Shown here: in pieces, positions 32,491 through 43,604 of the stretch
Numbering within the stretch: position 1 is the first letter of the stretch
Layout: every line of letters begins with the position of its first letter
Assembly (NCBI GenBank): GCA_002633025.1
Contig: NMRB01000144.1
Span: 442,699 to 506,698 of the forward strand
Reading direction: 5' to 3'
Origin: Notospermus geniculatus
Taxonomy: Eukaryota > Nemertea > Pilidiophora > Heteronemertea > Lineidae
Length of the DNA stretch: 64,000 bases
Program-made: the position numbers and the translations under genes
The notes under the pieces: model-generated
The model's input: the letters and a program-made list of their open reading frames with translations, nothing else
Databases searched by the model: none
What the model was told of the DNA's origin: nothing

Positions 32491-34470
32491 TCAGAAGATC
32501 GAGGAGGAGACGGATTCGTCCAGCAGAGCTTTGTTTCGTTGTAGTTCGACTGGTGATTCTAAGACCATTTTGTTTTCCCTTTTCAGGACTCTACCGGCGT
32601 CGTTTTGAGTTGACGATCCAGGCAGCGTCCGCAGACGTCTTCCACGGAGTAGAAACAGCCAGGCAGAGCTTCGATGATGAACTCTAGATGCTTTGGAGAA
32701 CTTAAAACACGATTAATCCAGAAGGAGGTGAGTTCACTTTTCAAAAATCCCGATCTGAATATTAGGCGTCAACATGATGGGCAACATTGAACCATCAGCG
32801 TCAATACGAATGCTCCACCTCTCGCACTTGCCATTATAGATAGCGGTGGGGAGCCTATTGGCCTCAGTTTCTTTGGATGGATGGCCAGTGGTCTGGCGTT
32901 CATACTGCGTAACGTTGTCCAGTGTGGTCCGTGTACCAGTGCGACATTGCAATAGATTGACGGAACCAGGGCGATGTCGCCACCATAGAGATATCAGATT
33001 CATGGTCAATAATGTCTGTTTTGTTTTCCAGCACCCACCCGGCGTTGTTTGGAATGCTTGCCCGAACTCGGGGGGATGTGTCTCGCTTTGGAGGATGGAG
33101 TTCATGATATCTACAGCCTGGACCAACGTTGTTGCTGAGGAGGAAATGGAGATTTATAAGATCTATATTATCCATGGACGAATCTTTGTAAACACTTGGT
33201 CAATTTCATTTGTATTGATGTCTTATACTACACTCGAGTGACGTCGCCTTGTTATAGGTGGCAGGACAGTTTTCATTAAAGATAGTAGCGCCATCTGGAT
33301 GGAATCTGGCATTCTCCCAAACAAAAATGTACAGACGCATATAGCTCAAATAAATGTGTAAATTTGCGCTTATTCGGGCCTTTTAAACTTCTCTGCATCA
33401 TTCGTTCGTCCAGATGCGTTTCGAATATAATACCCATGTAGATTGTACAAGATAAAACCTCCTTTTTAATTCACAACCTTGCCAAATCTTAGCCGGAGCG
33501 AAGGCACACACGATGTTTACAATAAACTGGAAACACATGTGCTCCGAGATGTACGCCTTCCCATTGGTTGACAGATTTAGTGGCATCTAAAACGTGGCAG
33601 GATTCAGACGGAACACCGAGCCAAATCGCCGCCTTTCTCCTGAAATAGTTCCACGAATAATATCTCATTCTAGCAAGGTCTTTTGCTTTTTTGTACAACT
33701 TTTTGGCTTTATGACTTTGTTTTACATCTAGCCAGACACTGTTGTCAATATTTTAGTACATGTATGAAATGGGCGAATAAATGTTTTCACAAGATTCTTG
33801 TGAAACCGGCCAAGTATTGGTTCCAGAGTCGTTAGTGGAGCCATCATAAAATGCGGAACGGAACTAACGGCGATTGGAACGAGATTGGCATTCTCCTGCG
33901 ATTCTTGTATAAACAATGTAATAGTGGACTATGGACTGACGTTGTCTTTGTTTTGTAACATTTTTACTTGCGACTGCCGAGGTAGTCGGCAGAGTGAACT
34001 GTAAACTAGGAAAGGGTGAGTCCAGTGTCCTTATTCGGTCCAGTGGTTTTGGCCCCAGCGCCTCTTTCATGAAACAGTCGGGAGATTCGGCTTAGGCTGA
34101 AAACACTGTATCTATTGTGCTTTAGAAAGGTTTACATTTCATAAGCTGGAGAAATTATGAGGGATTTAACACATAACACAACACACATAACATAACTTTA
34201 TTTCCAACTCATACGCACACAAACATCTTTATTTTCTAACTTCGTCCTTCATAATTCTTTGGTAGATTATGAAATGTTAAACTACTTCTCAAAACACATT
34301 GTTTACAATGCCTTTTCTGCTACGGCCAGTGTCCTGTCGATGTTTCAAGATCAGGTCCTGGAAACAAACGTATCGACCGAATCTGGACACGTGGTGTTCG
34401 TCTTTAGTCAGATAGCACCCCCGCCATTTGAGAATCCATGTTGTGCAAATTTTCGTGGAACGCCGTAGGA

Positions 34471-34889
34471 GTGGAGGGGTAAAGATGTGAACCAGTCTAC
34501 TTTTTGACTAAACGGTCTTTTGGTGTATTTCACCTGCTGGAAAACATTTTGGAGTTTTTTAGTGTAAAGTGAAGCCAATGGTTTAGGTTCGTTTATTTAT
34601 AGATGAAATACAATAAGTCTTATTATCAATACTGTCTTTATTTCTTTATCCCACTGTCCACATTGGTTTTTGAGCAAAAAATAAATCAACAAATCAAAAA
34701 ATAATTTCTAATAATTAATTTCTGTTCTTCAGTTTCATTTTTGAAGATGGTGATTTGGACTGGTGGTAAGGCCCCTTAGTGCTGGCGATTGATGTCTAAT
34801 GCGAGGGGCCGTGGGTTCGAATCTGATAGAAAGCAATATCTTCTACCTTAGAAACGCATTTCTATTTCGTGTTCTTCAATTTCAACAGA
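34471..34889. other. No gene; possible tRNA-like remnant
   Basis: At 34761-34842 GGACTGGTGGTAAGGC and GTGGGTTCGAATCTGAT resemble the D-arm and B-box of a tRNA or tRNA-derived SINE. The anticodon arm does not pair well, so I do not call a tRNA gene. Confidence 0.35.
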
Positions 34890-35370
34890 AATTAAATACT
34901 TGTTAAAGAGATATTAACTCTTTGTCTTCAAAAATTAATTCTTTGTCAGCAGAAATTATTTCTTTGCCTACAGAAATTAATTATTTGTCAACAAAAATTC
35001 TTTGTCAGCATAAATTCTTTGTTTTCAAAAATTAATTCTTTGTCTACAGAAATTAATTCCTTGTGAGCAGAAATGAGTTGTTTTCCAGCAGAAATTTTTT
35101 GTGAACAGAAATTAATTCATTGTCAACAGCTAGAAATTAATTCCTTTCTACAGAAATTATTTGTCAGCAGAAATTTAATCCCTTGTCAGAAGAGGTCACT
35201 ATCTTGATGTAATGTGTAAAATGTATGCTGCGCTCTTGCGCGACATAGTTGTATCTTGTATAGAGCAATAAATCAATTCTTTTGCAGAGGTTTTTTGTCA
35301 GCAGAAATTAATTCCTTGTCTACAGAATGTATTTCCTAGTCTACAGTAATTGATTCCTTGTCAGCAGAAA
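34890..35370. repeat. Degenerate 20-24-bp minisatellite
   Basis: AATTCTTTGTCAGCAGAAAT-like units repeat about twenty times with variation (CAGCAG or CTACAG spacers). A unit-free stretch at 35185-35285 interrupts the array. Confidence 0.85.
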
Positions 35371-36485
35371 TTCTCGTTGGATCTTCTATACTGTGTACAA
35401 GTTTTGCCATGTCAATATCCTGGAAGTGAGGTTGATGCGAAAATGATATATTCGCACAGCCTTGCCTTGTAAGCCTTGCGCTGTTGGTGTCGCCAATCTC
35501 ACAGTACAACAGCACTTTTCCAGGCAACAGTCATCAACAATAAATAATGATCAACAGAAATTTATATGTAATTGATCTTGGTATAATTATTGCACTATAC
35601 GTGCAAATTTTAGTTTTTTTACTCACCAATTATGGACCTACCAACCTACTTTACTTCAGCCTGTTCTCCTTGGCTTTATCAGACCGATACACCAAAAAAT
35701 GTGACGACTGGACATCCACTTTCAGAGGTTATTAAACCGCCGGTCGAAGGTTTTGGTTTTTGACCGGTGTAACATCTGCCGTATGCCAGTGTTTTCCCTT
35801 GTTTGGCAAACGCTGGCAAAATAAATCGATATGTTTTTATGCGTGTCCCTCCCAGACAGCAAGAACGAGAGGCCCGCTGGAGTGCCACAGTGGGTGGGCA
35901 ACCAGTGGCTGCCCCGGTGGCAAACCGGTGGATTTGGGCCTTAAGACCAGACTCTTGCCAAGTCGCAGCTTATTCCGTCATTCCGTCAGACAACAGGAGG
36001 GGAACAACCATGGATGGTGAACATTCAAAAACGTACGCTGGTTGATCTTGCCACAATCAGCTCATTTTTTATGCCTAAAAATGGAGGTCAGTCGTTGCCA
36101 TTGGTATAATTGGCAGACATATTTATAACGAAAGAAAGATTTAAAACCTGACGTTATTGCCATGATAATTGCCAACAACAGCCATTGTGCAATTATGCCA
36201 ATTCGAATAATTATTGGCACAATATGATGAATTTCTTTTCAATGTAGAAGAACAACTGTTGGTGATTTACAGGGTTTCTTGCAATGTTTCGTTGTTTTAA
36301 TTAGGCACCGGTAAATATACGAGATGAGAGCTAAAAACAACCCAGCGTAGAGCGTGTCGTGGTTTTATCATGGGCAATGAATCTACCTGGGGTTTACAAC
36401 GCCGCCACTGTAGGCTACGCCCCCGGATATACGTTCGCACAAACCGATTTGATGCGCGATCCTGAGATAGCCGTAGGCTCACAAA
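35371..36485. other. No gene recognised; IF upstream region
   Basis: Frames at 35336-35527 (minus) and 35760-36045 (plus) show no family I recognise. This is distal upstream DNA of the intermediate filament gene. Confidence 0.4.
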
Positions 36486-36489
36486 ACCG

Positions 36490-36720
36490 ATTGGACTTGG
36501 TTTCCTTTCACGTTAGACTTGACGTCGTCTCAAAATTCTTGCACTTGGTATTTACGTCAAACTTGTCTCAACCACCTTTGGACCGTGTTTACGTCAGACT
36601 TGTCCCAAACTCCTCTGGACTTGGTGTTTACGTCAAACTTGTCCCTAACTCCTTAGGTCTGACGTTAACACCAAGTCCAGTCTCAAAATCCTAGACGTGG
36701 TGTTCACACTAGTTCGAATT
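36490..36720. repeat. 39-bp tandem repeat upstream of the IF promoter
   Basis: About five diverged units of the form GGACTTGGTGTTTACGTCA, then AACTTGTCCCAAACTCCT follow each other; the last is partly inverted (GACGTTAACACCAAGTCC). Each unit carries TTTACGTCA or a variant, which resembles a CREB/ATF-type site. The array ends about 390 bp before the TATA box, so an enhancer role is possible but unproven. Confidence 0.8.
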
Positions 36721-37111
36721 GTCTCAAATCATTCGGATTTGGTAATTTGTTTCACATTGGACCTGGGCATGGCCATCCTCGCACCCAGGGTCTTCACAAC
36801 CGTCTCCCCTTCTCGCGCTTGAGGGTACGACCGTAAATGACCTGAGATTCTCCGAATGTGGCATGGCGAACAAGGCCCGAGACGGAAAAACCATGCGAAA
36901 CCATTTGTCACCCAACCTTCATGTACAATAAATCACCTGCGGTGTTCTTACCATAATTCTATCAAGTAATTTGCAATTTTCTCCATTTTGAAAATCGCCT
37001 TGCCTCACACCTAATCACACGGAGTAACGGTTAATCAAGAAAACCGAAAAAAAAGAGAATTTTGAGCAGCGAATAAGAACACAGGAGACCAAAGTATGGG
37101 GTGCGGTTGGG

Positions 37112-37119
37112 TATAAAAG
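37112..37119 (+). promoter_or_regulatory. TATA box of the IF gene
   Basis: TATAAAAG lies 128 bp before the start codon in a GC-flanked setting, and the usual 25-30 bp spacing puts transcription start near 37140-37150. The leader of about 100 bases has no upstream ATG in the part I read. A second TATAAAAC at 37293 is inside the first exon and is not a promoter candidate. Confidence 0.75.
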
Positions 37120-37246
37120 GCCAAGGAACCAGAATAAAGCGCCTTTTCAGTTTCGTGTCTTCAAGCTCGGTTGTCAAAAAGCTGCCCGAAAGCTTTCCGA
37201 CCTTGTTTTCTTCCTCTTTGAATCATTTTGACGAGACTCTGTCGCC

Positions 37247-37567
37247 ATGACGAGCCGGGTGACCAAGACAACGGACCGAAGGGGCGGAGGAGGATATAAA
37301 ACGGGTGAGCCCGCCCAGTCCCTCCCGGAGGTCGTTCAGACGGAATCCTTCTACAAGTCGAGTTTGTCCCCCCGGCAGACGGTGATTCAGCGCACTGGTC
37401 CCGGTAGCCTCGGAAAGAGTTACAGCAAGAGTCTTGAGATGAAGACCGCTTCCAGTCTCAGCGGGCATACTCCATCCGCCGAGGTGACAGGAGTGAAAAA
37501 CACTCGCGAAAGGGAGAAAAGGGATATGCAAGATCTGAATGAGAGGTTCGCTGGGTACATCGAAAAG
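37247..37567 (+). CDS. IF exon 1: head and start of coil 1A
   Basis: It encodes 107 residues from the initiator Met to ...FAGYIEK. The donor is AAG/GTAATT, phase 0. Confidence 0.92.
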
Positions 37568-40500
37568 GTAATTATGTAAAAAATAATATCTGCCCTCCTC
37601 AAGCCCTTTTTACGTAATCCAGATGCCTGCCCGCCATTTCCCTTTTCACGTGGATGGAGCGTTGCGATGTATGCTGAACTATTCAGTGATTAATCTTACA
37701 AGAAATTTGCCTTAGTGGCCTAAGTATATTCATTATAAAGTACTTTCAATGAGCTTTCCAATGAATACCAATGTCGCGTACCTCCGTGCCTTTCAAACTT
37801 CTTACATTACATTTTCGACAACACTTGGCTTTTGCCAGTGAACGGGCTGAAAACAATCCTTTCTCTTTGGCTTTTTCAATGTGTTCTGAACAGTAAAACG
37901 ATAGAAAATACCAGTTCCTCTTAAAATGAGGGGCCTGTGCGTATCCTAATGCCCGTGTCACACTGTCCCGAAGTTGACACCCGATGGCCATACGAATTAT
38001 GGAAACTTTTGGAAATCTTACTGATAAATGCCAGCCTGAAGAAGACCCCGATTGGGGTCGAAAATTTGCAAGATTGTGGAAGTTGACTTTGGGGCCATCT
38101 TCACGCGAAATTCAAAATTCCATATTCGTGTGGCCATCGGGTGTCTAATTTCGGGACAGTGTGACACGGGCTTAAACCTTTTTTACTGACCATACATCGT
38201 TTCTTTTGACAGGTTCGCTTTCTTGAGGCCCAGAACCGAAAACTGGCCTCCGAACTGGAGACACTGAAGTCAAAATGGGGAATAGAGACCTCGGAGATCA
38301 AGAAACGGTATGAAATCGAGTTGAGGGATGCTAGGACCATGATTGATGAGCTAACGAAAGAGAAATCAAAATGGGAGATACGATGTCACACCCTGGAGGA
38401 GGAACTCAATGAACACAAGGCAAAGTAAGTTACTCTCCCTCAAGAATGAGGAACCCGCTGTGAGCGGTTGTAGCTTTTCCCGACGTTTTTCCCTCTTGGA
38501 CTGCGTCAAGGACGTCATGACGCGACGTCATTGCGTTGCCTTGCTCTGTTTTCGACGTCTTCGGTACTACCGCTTGCAGAGCCGTCTGTCGGGAAACGTT
38601 GTGCGGGTTCCTCATTTTATTAGGCGCTCTGTAAAGTTGACTCTCTATCGGCAACTCTATGTTGTTAAAATGTAAAGAAGAAAGAGAAATGAACCCAAGA
38701 TTGAGCCTTGTGGAACCCCAGCCTTCAGCTGTTGGCCAGTTCGCTTCCTAGCGAGTCAGAGTTCTCGCGTGAGTTGGCTCTCAATGGGCAACATTAAAGC
38801 CCCACAGTATTGAATTTTACGATATTTTCAAAAAGTTAGGAGAGTGCACATAGAGGTCCCATAGCCTCCTGAAGGTCAATTCCTTGAATGGCATTGTTAA
38901 GAAGGGTTTGAAAATTACACTACACAAAGTTTTTTGGTACTCCTTCTTTACACAGTATGATATGCACAACGTTTCTACCAGTGTTCCCTGGTCGTCTTCA
39001 GGTGGCTGAATGTCCTGAAGGTCCCCAAAATGCTTGCCTGATACGCACTTCACAGAATCAAGGCCTAGTTTTCAGCACGCATTGGAAAAAACTGCAGGGA
39101 GAGCTCTAATGTATTCTGACAGAGCGTAGTACATTTTACACTACGCTGACGTCGTGACGTCGTGCGAGAATCGCGGCGATGANTGTCGCTTATGAACTTT
39201 TGGTTGTACGTACCTAAAGAAAATCAACTTAGGCCTATGTCAAAATCTTACAATCAAATCCTGCTTTATTGAGAAATGCCTGTCTAGCTTGCTTGTTTGG
39301 GGTCAAATATTGCCAAATATCAGCAGAAAAAGTTCGTCATTTTTTAATGCAGGCAAGTGGTCTCTCTGGAAATGAGTTCGTCGTGTAGAAAAACAACCCA
39401 ATGTCTGGCTGATAATCGGTAAAAATACATCACACGCCAATCTGTAAAATATTTATTTGTATTGATGAAAAATGATCAGGAAGGAAATCAAATTCATTAT
39501 GTATCGATGGTTTTTTTTCTACACAATTATCGTAATAAGGTGGGTAATCAGATAAATGATTACAGAAAAAGTAAACAATATTGTATCGTGGGAATTCTTT
39601 GTTTCATTCAATGTAATGAAACACAAGCCTGTCGGCGACAGAGTTCACAAGGTGACTTCAGGGATGGCACTTTATGTTAATGGGAAAATACACCAGTCAC
39701 TTGGGAGTCTCACACTGCATGAATAACGCAAGAAACCTCCCACAGAACAACTTTACATTTCATGGCCGAGTGCTATAATGCTAGTGCTTTATGCGCATGT
39801 GAAGTGGTTCGAGCCCCCCCCCCCGGCGGTGTTTTTGGGCTTTTTTCATGCCCTCGTTTTTTTATTTTTAGTGAAACACTTTTTTTCACTCAGTGATAAA
39901 TCTGGTATCACTTTCCAATCGGGTGTCCACTTTGTTTCCCTGAACAGATTTTGGGGTACGTCTCATCACACACACACAGGCCCATTTCTCCAAAAGTTGG
40001 CGGTATAGCTGCCCGTTCAATCGGCCACACCCCTACCGTTGCTATTCTTTCAGACTCGAGGAGTACTTAAACCGCCACAACGCTGACCGTGAGGCCCTCC
40101 AGAAAACTCACCAGCAGCTCTCTGACTATGAATCTGAGATCGCCCTCCTGAGGCGTCGGATCTCTTTCCTAGAGGAAGAACACAACCGAGATAAGGTCAC
40201 CATTAAGAAGCTGAATGATGACGTCTACAGGTTGCGCGTGGTAAGTTAAAACGTTAACTGCGTCGGACGCCATCGTCTATGAGTCTACATTGCGTAGGAC
40301 GCCATATGGCGTTCAAGTGTTATCGCCCTACGCATATACACACCAATTCGAACTGACGGTTGTAAAGACGCCGCTCCACGTGAGACTGTGCGCGAGTTGG
40401 GTCCATGAACCAATCAGTTGGAGTAAGCGTTTGACAGTCGATTGCATTGCGTCATTTGTCTCGTATATTTTCTTTTCTGGACCACAGGATCTGGACAGTG

Positions 40501-42473
40501 AGACCCTGATGCGAATCGCAGCAGAGAATGAGAAGCAGACTCTGGAGGAAGAACTCGCCTTCTTGAAGACAATACACGAACAGGTAAATAGCATACCTTT
40601 GAAACAGGAACCGAAAGATTTTGATTGTTGAGAAGAAGCCACGGGGTGATTTCAAAGTTGGTGTTAACAAAGTGTTTACAATGCATTAAAGCATTTTAAA
40701 CACGGTGTTAACACCAACTTTGAAATCACCGCTTCGATCTCATCTGGGATCAGACTAACTTCGTTTAGAAGGAAACAAACGGACCTGGATGATCTCAAAC
40801 GCCTCCGACTTCTTAAGCCTCCGTTCCTACTTAATGCCCCTTTGTTTTTTTTCAGGAGCTGAAGGAACTGGCTGCTCTCGCTTACCGCGATTCCACCGCC
40901 GAGAACAGGGAATACTGGAAGAGTGAACTTGCGATGGCAATCCGAGAAATCCAGACGGAATATGAGGACAGGATGACGAGCATGAAGACGGAGCTGGAGG
41001 CCCATTACAACCTGAAGGTACGAGTCGGCTTTGGCTGCTTTCTATGTCTAAAGGCTGCTCCACGTGAGAGTTTTCTCCCGTCAGTTGGCTCTCTATGGGC
41101 AACTCAACCATAGAAAGCTATGGGTATCATTTGTGTCATTGGTCTCATCGTAAGTCAAAAAAAAAAAAGTTAAAGTTTGGGTTTATAGTCTGATATCAAC
41201 AACGGTAGAGGTGTCATCCGACTTCACACTTTAACCCCAGTCTATCCTGAAACCTTTCAGTAGAACTCAGATGAGCTGCTCATTCAGCGCATACAATCTG
41301 AGCATTTCCGACCGGTAGGCCTACCCATTTATACACCTGGGTGGAGAGAGGCCAGTAAGGCAAAGAGACCTGCCCAAAGTCTCACGCCAGCAGCGGGATT
41401 CGAACCCGGGATCCTCTGACCGCTAGTCGGAGGCCCGAACCACTACACCATCGTAAGGAAACAAACAATGGTGAATTGCCCATTGAGAGCCAACTCCACC
41501 TCTCAGGTGCAGCAGCACTTCAAGTGACAAGATAGCCACGTTTCAGACGAAGCATTCAAAAAGGCAATGATTTGACCAATAGAACAATCGACAAAGTATT
41601 TCAAACGCTACATCTCTCCTTACCACAACAAATATCATGATGATAACTCGTTATACGGACAAATGACCGAAAGATATACCACAATATGATGCTTTTTCAG
41701 ATGTCCCAAGTGAACACCGGCAAGTCAAGGCAGAACCTGGAGGTCACTCATTACAAGGAGGAAACCCAGAAGCTACGCACTCAGCTTCAGGAACTTCGTA
41801 GCAGAGTGGCCGACCTTGAAGCAAGGGTAAGAACAGACGAAAGACCTTGACCTCATCTCGACCTTGACTTTAAACTCTTGTCAAAGCAAAGTCTAGTACA
41901 GGCTCATTTACTGTACGTGTACTTCAACGTACGGGAAGACAGGATATGACAAGTAGAGAATCGATAAGGTTTTTCACTTCGTATCCATTTTTTCATCATC
42001 ATTGCATGATTCAGAGGAAATGTTCATGAAAAACACCCGCTGTCTTGTTGACCTTTCAGTGCGGCAACCTGCAGAAGGAGTATGACATACTCCTGAGAGA
42101 GTACCAAGACAAGGAACACCAGTGGGACTTAGAAAAGACCGAACTCATCCATGCCTACAACGATAAGGTAATGGTTTCGGGCAGACAAGTGGTTGTCACG
42201 TCCTCTTAGCAGGCGACAGCTCCCGGGTTCGAGTGCTGGCCCATATGGGATCAACCATTCCTTGCTCTTTGCGTCCATCGCATGGGACAGTAAGCCGTGG
42301 TGTCTTGTACATCGTGCCTTTGTGAGGACAAGTAAACAGCAACAATGCCATCCACTCTTGCAGGTAACAGAACTCGAAGCTCTCACCATCCAGTTGAACG
42401 AACTGCTTGATGCCAAACTTTCTCTTGAGCTCGAGATCGCGGCCTACAGGAAGTTGTTGGAAGGGGACGGAAG
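37247..42473 (+). CDS. Cytoplasmic-type intermediate filament protein, tail missing
   Basis: Eight exons (37247-37567, 38213-38424, 40054-40240, 40488-40583, 40856-41017, 41701-41826, 42060-42167, 42364-42473) join in frame with GT-AG borders into 440 complete codons plus two bases. The protein builds coiled-coil filaments of the cytoskeleton. Residues 1-87 are a Ser/Thr/Arg-rich head. The rod starts EREKRDMQDLNERFAGYIEK (88-107), continues VRFLEAQNRKL, has a coil 1B of about 140 residues, the length seen in lamins and protostome cytoplasmic IFs rather than chordate ones, and ends EIAAYRKLLEGDG. The head is longer than that of lamins and no nuclear localisation signal can be judged because the tail is absent. 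The tail exon, lamin-like or not, must lie in the N gap or beyond 43604. The start follows a TATA box and sits in CGCCATGA. The family call is firm; the exact orthologue is not. Confidence 0.93.
38213..38424 (+). CDS. IF exon 2: coil 1A end and coil 1B start
   Basis: It begins after TTTTGACAG with VRFLEAQNRKL and ends NEHKA plus two bases before GTAAGT (phase 2). Confidence 0.92.
38445..38615. mobile_element. GACGTC-rich MITE family, copy 1 (IF intron 2)
   Basis: The ends AATGAGGAACCCGC and GCGGGTTCCTCATT are inverted repeats. The core carries GACGTCATGACGCGACGTCA and TCGGTACTACCGCT. Related copies are at 45325-45485, 59409-59605 and 62379-62545. Confidence 0.8.
38616..40053. other. Rest of IF intron 2: repeats only
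   Basis: It holds a GAGTTGGCTCTCAATGGGCA repeat (38768-38792) shared with 41065-41104 and 60555-60580, a repeat fragment shared with 2855-2935, and a C-run near 39816. I see no exon-like sequence. Confidence 0.5.
40054..40240 (+). CDS. IF exon 3: coil 1B
   Basis: It follows TATTCTTTCAG and encodes LEEYLNRHNADREALQ through NDDVYRLRV. The donor is GTG/GTAAGT, phase 0. Confidence 0.92.
40488..40583 (+). CDS. IF exon 4: coil 1B end
   Basis: Thirty-two codons, DLDSETLMRIAAENE to FLKTIHEQ, lie between a GGACCACAG acceptor and a GTAAAT donor. Confidence 0.92.
40645..40730. mobile_element. 86-bp hairpin MITE, copy 2 (IF intron 4)
   Basis: The arms GGTGATTTCAAAGTTGGTGT and complement match the element at 28979-29064. 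Both copies are 86 bp. Confidence 0.85.
40856..41017 (+). CDS. IF exon 5: linker L12 and coil 2 start
   Basis: Fifty-four codons, ELKELAALAYRDSTAENREY to TELEAHYNLK, follow a T-rich TTTTTTTTCAG and end at GTACGA. Confidence 0.92.
41049..41520. mobile_element. TIR element in IF intron 5, with SINE inside
   Basis: The ends GGCTGCTCCACGTGAGAG...GTTGGCTCTCTATGGGCAACT and GCCCATTGAGAGCCAAC...CTCAGGTGCAGCAGC form imperfect inverted repeats. A tRNA-derived SINE lies between them. Confidence 0.55.
41317..41455 (-). repeat. tRNA-derived SINE (IF intron 5)
   Basis: The minus strand has A-box-like GATGGTGTAGTGGTTCGGGC and B-box GGGTTCGAATCCC. A tail, CCACCCAGGTGTATAAATGG, follows, which I recognise from marine invertebrate SINEs. 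It is antisense to the IF gene. Confidence 0.7.
41701..41826 (+). CDS. IF exon 6: coil 2
   Basis: Forty-two codons, MSQVNTGKSRQNLEV to SRVADLEAR, lie between GCTTTTTCAG and GTAAGA. Confidence 0.92.
42060..42167 (+). CDS. IF exon 7: coil 2
   Basis: Thirty-six codons, CGNLQKEYDILLREYQDK to IHAYNDK, follow GACCTTTCAG and end at GTAATG. Confidence 0.92.
42183..42340 (+). repeat. tRNA-derived SINE (IF intron 7)
   Basis: AGACAAGTGGTTGTCACGTC and CCCGGGTTCGAGTGCTGG give A- and B-box-like segments, followed by GGGACAGTAAGCCGTGGTGT. It ends about 25 bp before the exon 8 acceptor. Confidence 0.55.
42364..42473 (+). CDS. IF exon 8: rod end
   Basis: It encodes VTELEALTIQLNELLDAKLS, then LELEIAAYRKLLEGDG, the conserved rod terminus, with Asp in place of the usual Glu in LLEGE. 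The donor is GTATGC, phase 2. If this intron were retained the protein would end about 27 codons later at a stop near 42553. Confidence 0.92.
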
Positions 42474-42750
42474 GTATGCATGTTGCGATATTTCAATAGT
42501 ACCCTCTTCAGAACAAATAATTCTGTTCAAGACGAGTGAATATTCGATTAGGTAGGCCTTGACGAAGAAGACAGGTCCAAAATGTCGGCAAAGAACTGGA
42601 TGGCTTGTGTACTGATCCCATAAATGCTGTCGGTGGATGGATTTAGGCCGCTGCAACTGAAAAGATCAGAAAATTGACGAATGCCGTTCTCTTCGACAGT
42701 TTTCGTTCACTTAGGACATCTTTTCTTCAGCCTGGGCAACGTTGTGGAGA

Positions 42751-43604
42751 NNNNNNNNNNNNNNNNNNNNNNNNNNNNNNNNNNNNNNNNNNNNNNNNNN
42801 NNNNNNNNNNNNNNNNNNNNNNNNNNNNNNNNNNNNNNNNNNNNNNNNNNNNNNNNNNNNNNNNNNNNNNNNNNNNNNNNNNNNNNNNNNNNNNNNNNNN
42901 NNNNNNNNNNNNNNNNNNNNNNNNNNNNNNNNNNNNNNNNNNNNNNNNNNNNNNNNNNNNNNNNNNNNNNNNNNNNNNNNNNNNNNNNNNNNNNNNNNNN
43001 NNNNNNNNNNNNNNNNNNNNNNNNNNNNNNNNNNNNNNNNNNNNNNNNNNNNNNNNNNNNNNNNNNNNNNNNNNNNNNNNNNNNNNNNNNNNNNNNNNNN
43101 NNNNNNNNNNNNNNNNNNNNNNNNNNNNNNNNNNNNNNNNNNNNNNNNNNNNNNNNNNNNNNNNNNNNNNNNNNNNNNNNNNNNNNNNNNNNNNNNNNNN
43201 NNNNNNNNNNNNNNNNNNNNNNNNNNNNNNNNNNNNNNNNNNNNNNNNNNNNNNNNNNNNNNNNNNNNNNNNNNNNNNNNNNNNNNNNNNNNNNNNNNNN
43301 NNNNNNNNNNNNNNNNNNNNNNNNNNNNNNNNNNNNNNNNNNNNNNNNNNNNNNNNNNNNNNNNNNNNNNNNNNNNNNNNNNNNNNNNNNNNNNNNNNNN
43401 NNNNNNNNNNNNNNNNNNNNNNNNNNNNNNNNNNNNNNNNNNNNNNNNNNNNNNNNNNNNNNNNNNNNNNNNNNNNNNNNNNNNNNNNNNNNNNNNNNNN
43501 NNNNNNNNNNNNNNNNNNNNNNNNNNNNNNNNNNNNNNNNNNNNNNNNNNNNNNNNNNNNNNNNNNNNNNNNNNNNNNNNNNNNNNNNNNNNNNNNNNNN
43601 NNNN
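42751..43604. other. Assembly gap (854 N)
   Basis: No sequence is available. The gap starts 277 bp after the last recognised IF exon and could contain the tail exon. Confidence 1.

Larger units (their letters stand above)
31540..34470. repeat. Segmental duplication, copy 2
   Basis: This copy follows copy 1 directly in the same orientation, giving a period of roughly 2.4-2.9 kb. The block 33935-34460 matches 30985-31500 closely, including the CATAACATAACTTTATTT stretch and GATGTTTCAAGATCAGGTCC. Around 33305-33930 it carries sequence not present in copy 1. Confidence 0.8.

Noticed and set aside
42193-42555. 120-codon frame starting in IF intron 7
   Set aside because: It is exon 8 plus intronic SINE sequence on one side and intron read-through on the other; the conserved acceptor at 42361-42363 defines the real exon start.
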